A DNA stretch of 64,000 nt, from NCBI GenBank assembly GCA_020746835.1, contig JAGPNK010000004.1, forward strand, positions 868,001 to 932,000. The letters run 5' to 3'. The position numbers were made by a program, and so were the translations under genes. The stretch is from Stachybotrys elegans. Taxonomy: Eukaryota; Ascomycota; Sordariomycetes; Hypocreales; Stachybotryaceae. The notes under the pieces are model-generated. The model was given only the letters and a program-made list of their open reading frames with translations, was not told where the DNA came from and did no database searches. This document shows, in pieces, positions 61,545-64,000 of this stretch. The number at the start of each line of letters is the position of its first letter. The stretch's first letter is position 1.

Positions 61545-63507
61545 GCTCAAGGGACCTGAGCCGGGGGCCCCCTACGATGCGATGCGGAGGACAGGTCCGG
61601 ACCAACAGGTCGGTTGCACATCGTCAAGGTCAAGGACGGGTGCGAGTCCCATCAGCTTCCAGCCTCGCCCAGGATTTCTGTGGTCCATGGGGCTGCCAAG
61701 AATATAGCCCCGGCCAGCCGTAGCCAGGAACTCCCCCGGTCGCCCATCCAGGTGCTCTTGTTGGCCGTGAGGGAATCAACCCATGAGCCAGGCAATTTTG
61801 ATGGTTCGAACAAAAAGTCTTGGAGCCAGCCCAAAGTTGGAAGGTGATGGCAGGCAGAAATCGGCCATTGACTTGCACTAATGGCCAGCGGCATTCTCCA
61901 CTAATTACAGGTACCTGCAGTCGCTTTCTACAACGTATTATTTTGCCCCTTCTCTTTTCTTTCATTATTTTTTATTTTTATTTCTTTTCTCTCCCAGCAC
62001 CGAAATTCCAGCAAGCCTTTTCCTCTCCATCCATCTTTCCACTCCATCCACCCTTCATCGCCAAGAATAAAGACAAAGAAGAGGAGCTCTTTGTCCAACG
62101 GCTTCCCCCGACCTTTGTCGCCTCGTATTGGAAGGCCCACGGATAAGCCGTGCGACAGCGACAGGCCGGTTAGCCCGAACAAGCTTGGCTGCCGAAATAT
62201 TGTTATTATGCTTACTGCGGACTGCACGATCCCCCGGCTATCTTGGCGTCAACAGGGGTTGCTCTCCAACCCTCCCAGTGCTCACCTGCTCCGCTCCTCT
62301 GCAGGTCCTTATGCAAACGTCCCTCCGGATTGTCCCATCGCGCGTGCGCCGCATTGACTAGGCCTCACAGCCTCGGGAAGTCGGATCGAGTCCTATCTTG
62401 CACGACAGCCCGTTGACCCCTCTCTCTCTTCTCTCCTTGGAGCTGCCGTTTGCCACCATAGTCCAGGAAGCCGCCCACGCAAGTGCCATTATCATGGCCC
62501 GCACAGAGTAGAAGCAGCTCCGTTGCGTCTTCTGATGATCTTCACTAACTGCCCCGCTGCCTTTCTCAATCGACCACGGCCTGCAACCGATCCGAGGTAG
62601 CAGTGGAAGGTGGATCGTCAGGGGTTCCTGGGAGCACATGCATAGAAGGGGCTCAAAATAACTTCCTCGTCCACCACAGAGCTTCTTGGTCGCGTATTCA
62701 TCTCCTCGGCATGCATATAATCACCCTTCTGGGGTTGCAAAAGAGGCATCAGTGCGATGAATATTCTCTTCAGCTTCTGGTATTTCAGTCATATTTATGC
62801 CCAGACATCCATCACGGCACTGTGAGAGCCCAGTCCTTTATATCTGCGAGATGGGCATTCTCCCCAGGCTACCGATATATCGGACTGAGCTGCAGATTCT
62901 CGGTTGCTTCCTTGAACTAATCCGAACAGCAAGCGTCGCTGGACTCTTGTCGTTGAGGTTGGTTAGAAGAAGGATCAAAGGTGTGTTAAACGACGCAGGT
63001 TCATATTCTCTGTCCCATCTCGATGCTTCCTGGAGCATCACTGGGTTCCTCTCCAAGAAATACTCGAGAAGCATCTTCCAATGGCTCTCCAGCTCGCAGG
63101 GCCCAAAGACGAAGATTCATCGTGGTATAAACATAGCAGACCGGATAGTGAGGGTGGTTTCCATGTGGCTTCTGTACCATTTGACTTGAAGAGATGCAAT
63201 AACAGCATCACAGTCTATGCCATTCCGGTGGCGTATGAGAAAATACCCAAACAGACTCGCAGCCGATGTTGATTACACAACGCCCGACACCACCCACGCC
63301 CGTTCACTTGCTTTTACTAGAGGCCAAGGTGGTGGTTGATCAACATGGCGATAGCTCGTGAATTTCCCAAAATGGAAATTCCCGGCCCTCCTCTCCCTGG
63401 CCCACCTGGCTCTAGCCTTACCTGCTCCCAATTAGGAAATGTGTATTAGTGAGGTAATGAGGCTCTTTGCGTTTGACGGGACATGATGTAAGTCATACGA
63501 CGATGGA

Positions 63508-63515
63508 TATATAAA
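63508..63515 (+). promoter_or_regulatory. TATA box of the MDR oxidoreductase gene
   Basis: TATATAAA on the plus strand, 59-66 bp upstream of the ATG at 63574. No other clear element was recognised near it. Confidence 0.5.
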
Positions 63516-63573
63516 GGCGAAGAAGACTCTGCCTTGGGTCTTGTTACCATCGCCATCACCAATCTTTTCTTCC

Positions 63574-64000
63574 ATGTCTACCGAACTCTACAACACCATG
63601 GCTGCTGGATATCCCCCAACCCACCCTGCTGTCGTCGTAATCGCCAAGCGGGAGCCCCTCGCTGTCATAGAGCGTCCGACAAAGGCCCCGGGTCCCGGTG
63701 AGGTTGTCGTGCGCGTGCAGTGGATGGCATCTTCTCCCTTGGAGCTGCACCAAGCTGACGGCGGCCTTCTTATCGACTCTCCTCACGTCCTCGGCTCAGG
63801 CTTCGCTGGCGTTGTTGTCGCCACCGGACCAGAGGACCCAGACGCTAAGAAACCATTCTCGGCACCTCTCGTCGTTGGTGATCGAGTCATGGGATTCACC
63901 TTCAAGAACAACGACCAACGCGGCTACCAGACATACGTGACGGTGCCGAGAAACCTCATGGGCCGTGTGCCAGAGGGCATATCGCTGCAGGCGGCCACGA
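63574..64000 (+). CDS. MDR-type zinc-binding-dehydrogenase-like oxidoreductase, 3' partial
   Basis: From the ATG at 63574 (an in-frame ATG follows at 63598) the frame is open to the window edge: 142 codons. It matches the GroES-like N-terminal domain of medium-chain dehydrogenase/reductases: PAVVVIAKREPLAVIERPTKAPGPGEVVVRVQWMASSPLE, then HVLGSGFAGVVVATG, VGDRVMGFTF, GYQTYVTVPRNLMGRVPEGISLQAA. The catalytic-zinc Cys of alcohol dehydrogenases is replaced by a Ser-Pro-Leu context (MASSPLE), as in quinone-reductase or trans-acting enoyl-reductase members. The cofactor would be NADPH. It is read in the same direction as a TATA box at 63508. The nucleotide-binding fold and the rest of the protein lie beyond 64000. 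Confidence 0.85.
   Translation, partial: MSTELYNTMAAGYPPTHPAVVVIAKREPLAVIERPTKAPGPGEVVVRVQWMASSPLELHQADGGLLIDSPHVLGSGFAGVVVATGPEDPDAKKPFSAPLVVGDRVMGFTFKNNDQRGYQTYVTVPRNLMGRVPEGISLQAAT

Larger units (their letters stand above)
61386..63573. other. Intergenic region, 2.2 kb
   Basis: Between the LVIVD gene (minus) and the MDR oxidoreductase gene (plus). No convincing gene. Plus-strand frame 62797-63189 and the opposing 62838-63074 overlap and have no recognisable motif. 61,390-61,500 is purine-rich on the plus strand (the pyrimidine-rich leader of the minus-strand gene). Confidence 0.45.

Noticed and set aside
62797..63189. Plus-strand 130-codon frame in the 2.2-kb intergenic region
   Set aside because: Overlaps an opposite-strand frame; no motif, no splice signals or promoter support.
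1..64000. Search for tRNA genes, rRNA and inteins
   Set aside because: No A-box/B-box pair (GGTTCGAATCC-type), rRNA-like segment or intein blocks were recognised by eye.

Overview
The window is nuclear DNA of a filamentous ascomycete (Pezizomycotina, most likely a Sordariomycete). Genes lie on both strands and carry short GT-AG introns of about 40-95 bp with CTGAC/CTAAC-like branch sites. There are HET-domain proteins, a Zn2Cys6 regulator, signal peptides on predicted enzymes, and TA-rich or transition-rich patches that look like RIP. The species cannot be named from sequence alone. Gene content is accessory rather than housekeeping.

Layout. 0-2.3 kb: a membrane-protein exon and a small beta-rich protein of unknown function. 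2.3-8.3 kb: a very large multi-exon zinc-finger/TPR/CHAT-protease gene, divergent from the small protein with only 62 bp between the start codons. 9.5-11.6 kb: a HET-domain protein. 12.6-14.6 kb: a secreted or type-I membrane protein. 15.2-16.1 kb: a Cys-type glutathione transferase. 16.8-19.0 kb: a decayed LINE reverse transcriptase and diverged tandem repeats. 19.3-24.1 kb: a 1,560-residue HET-like protein. 24.3-27.2 kb: an intronless divergent pair, catabolic acetolactate synthase and acetolactate decarboxylase, i.e. the two-step bacterial-type acetoin route. 27.4-29.0 kb: a secreted pectin-lyase-fold hydrolase. 30.6-36.4 kb: a broken membrane-protein gene, a broken HET gene and an intact orphan membrane protein. 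37-40.7 kb: a small membrane protein and a secreted jacalin-lectin/aerolysin-like protein. 41.2-44.0 kb: a damaged MFS transporter and an alpha/beta hydrolase. 45-49 kb: orphan genes and a short-chain dehydrogenase. 49.9-54.2 kb: an orphan and another HET protein. 55-58.7 kb: an AflR-like regulator and an F-box/ankyrin protein. 59.6-61.4 kb: a secreted LVIVD/choice-of-anchor-B protein. 63.6 kb to the end: a partial MDR-type oxidoreductase.

How it fits together. Three intact HET-type proteins or homologues, one HET remnant and a CHAT protease suggest an allorecognition or innate-immunity-like region with fast turnover. Several genes here are freshly broken, and two or three of the lesions sit at short tandem duplications. 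The acetoin gene pair is the clearest metabolic unit and the best horizontal-transfer candidate. The CHAT gene with its divergent small partner is the best candidate for an undescribed two-gene cell-death or defence module. Intron coordinates were deduced by eye from splice motifs and frame continuity.
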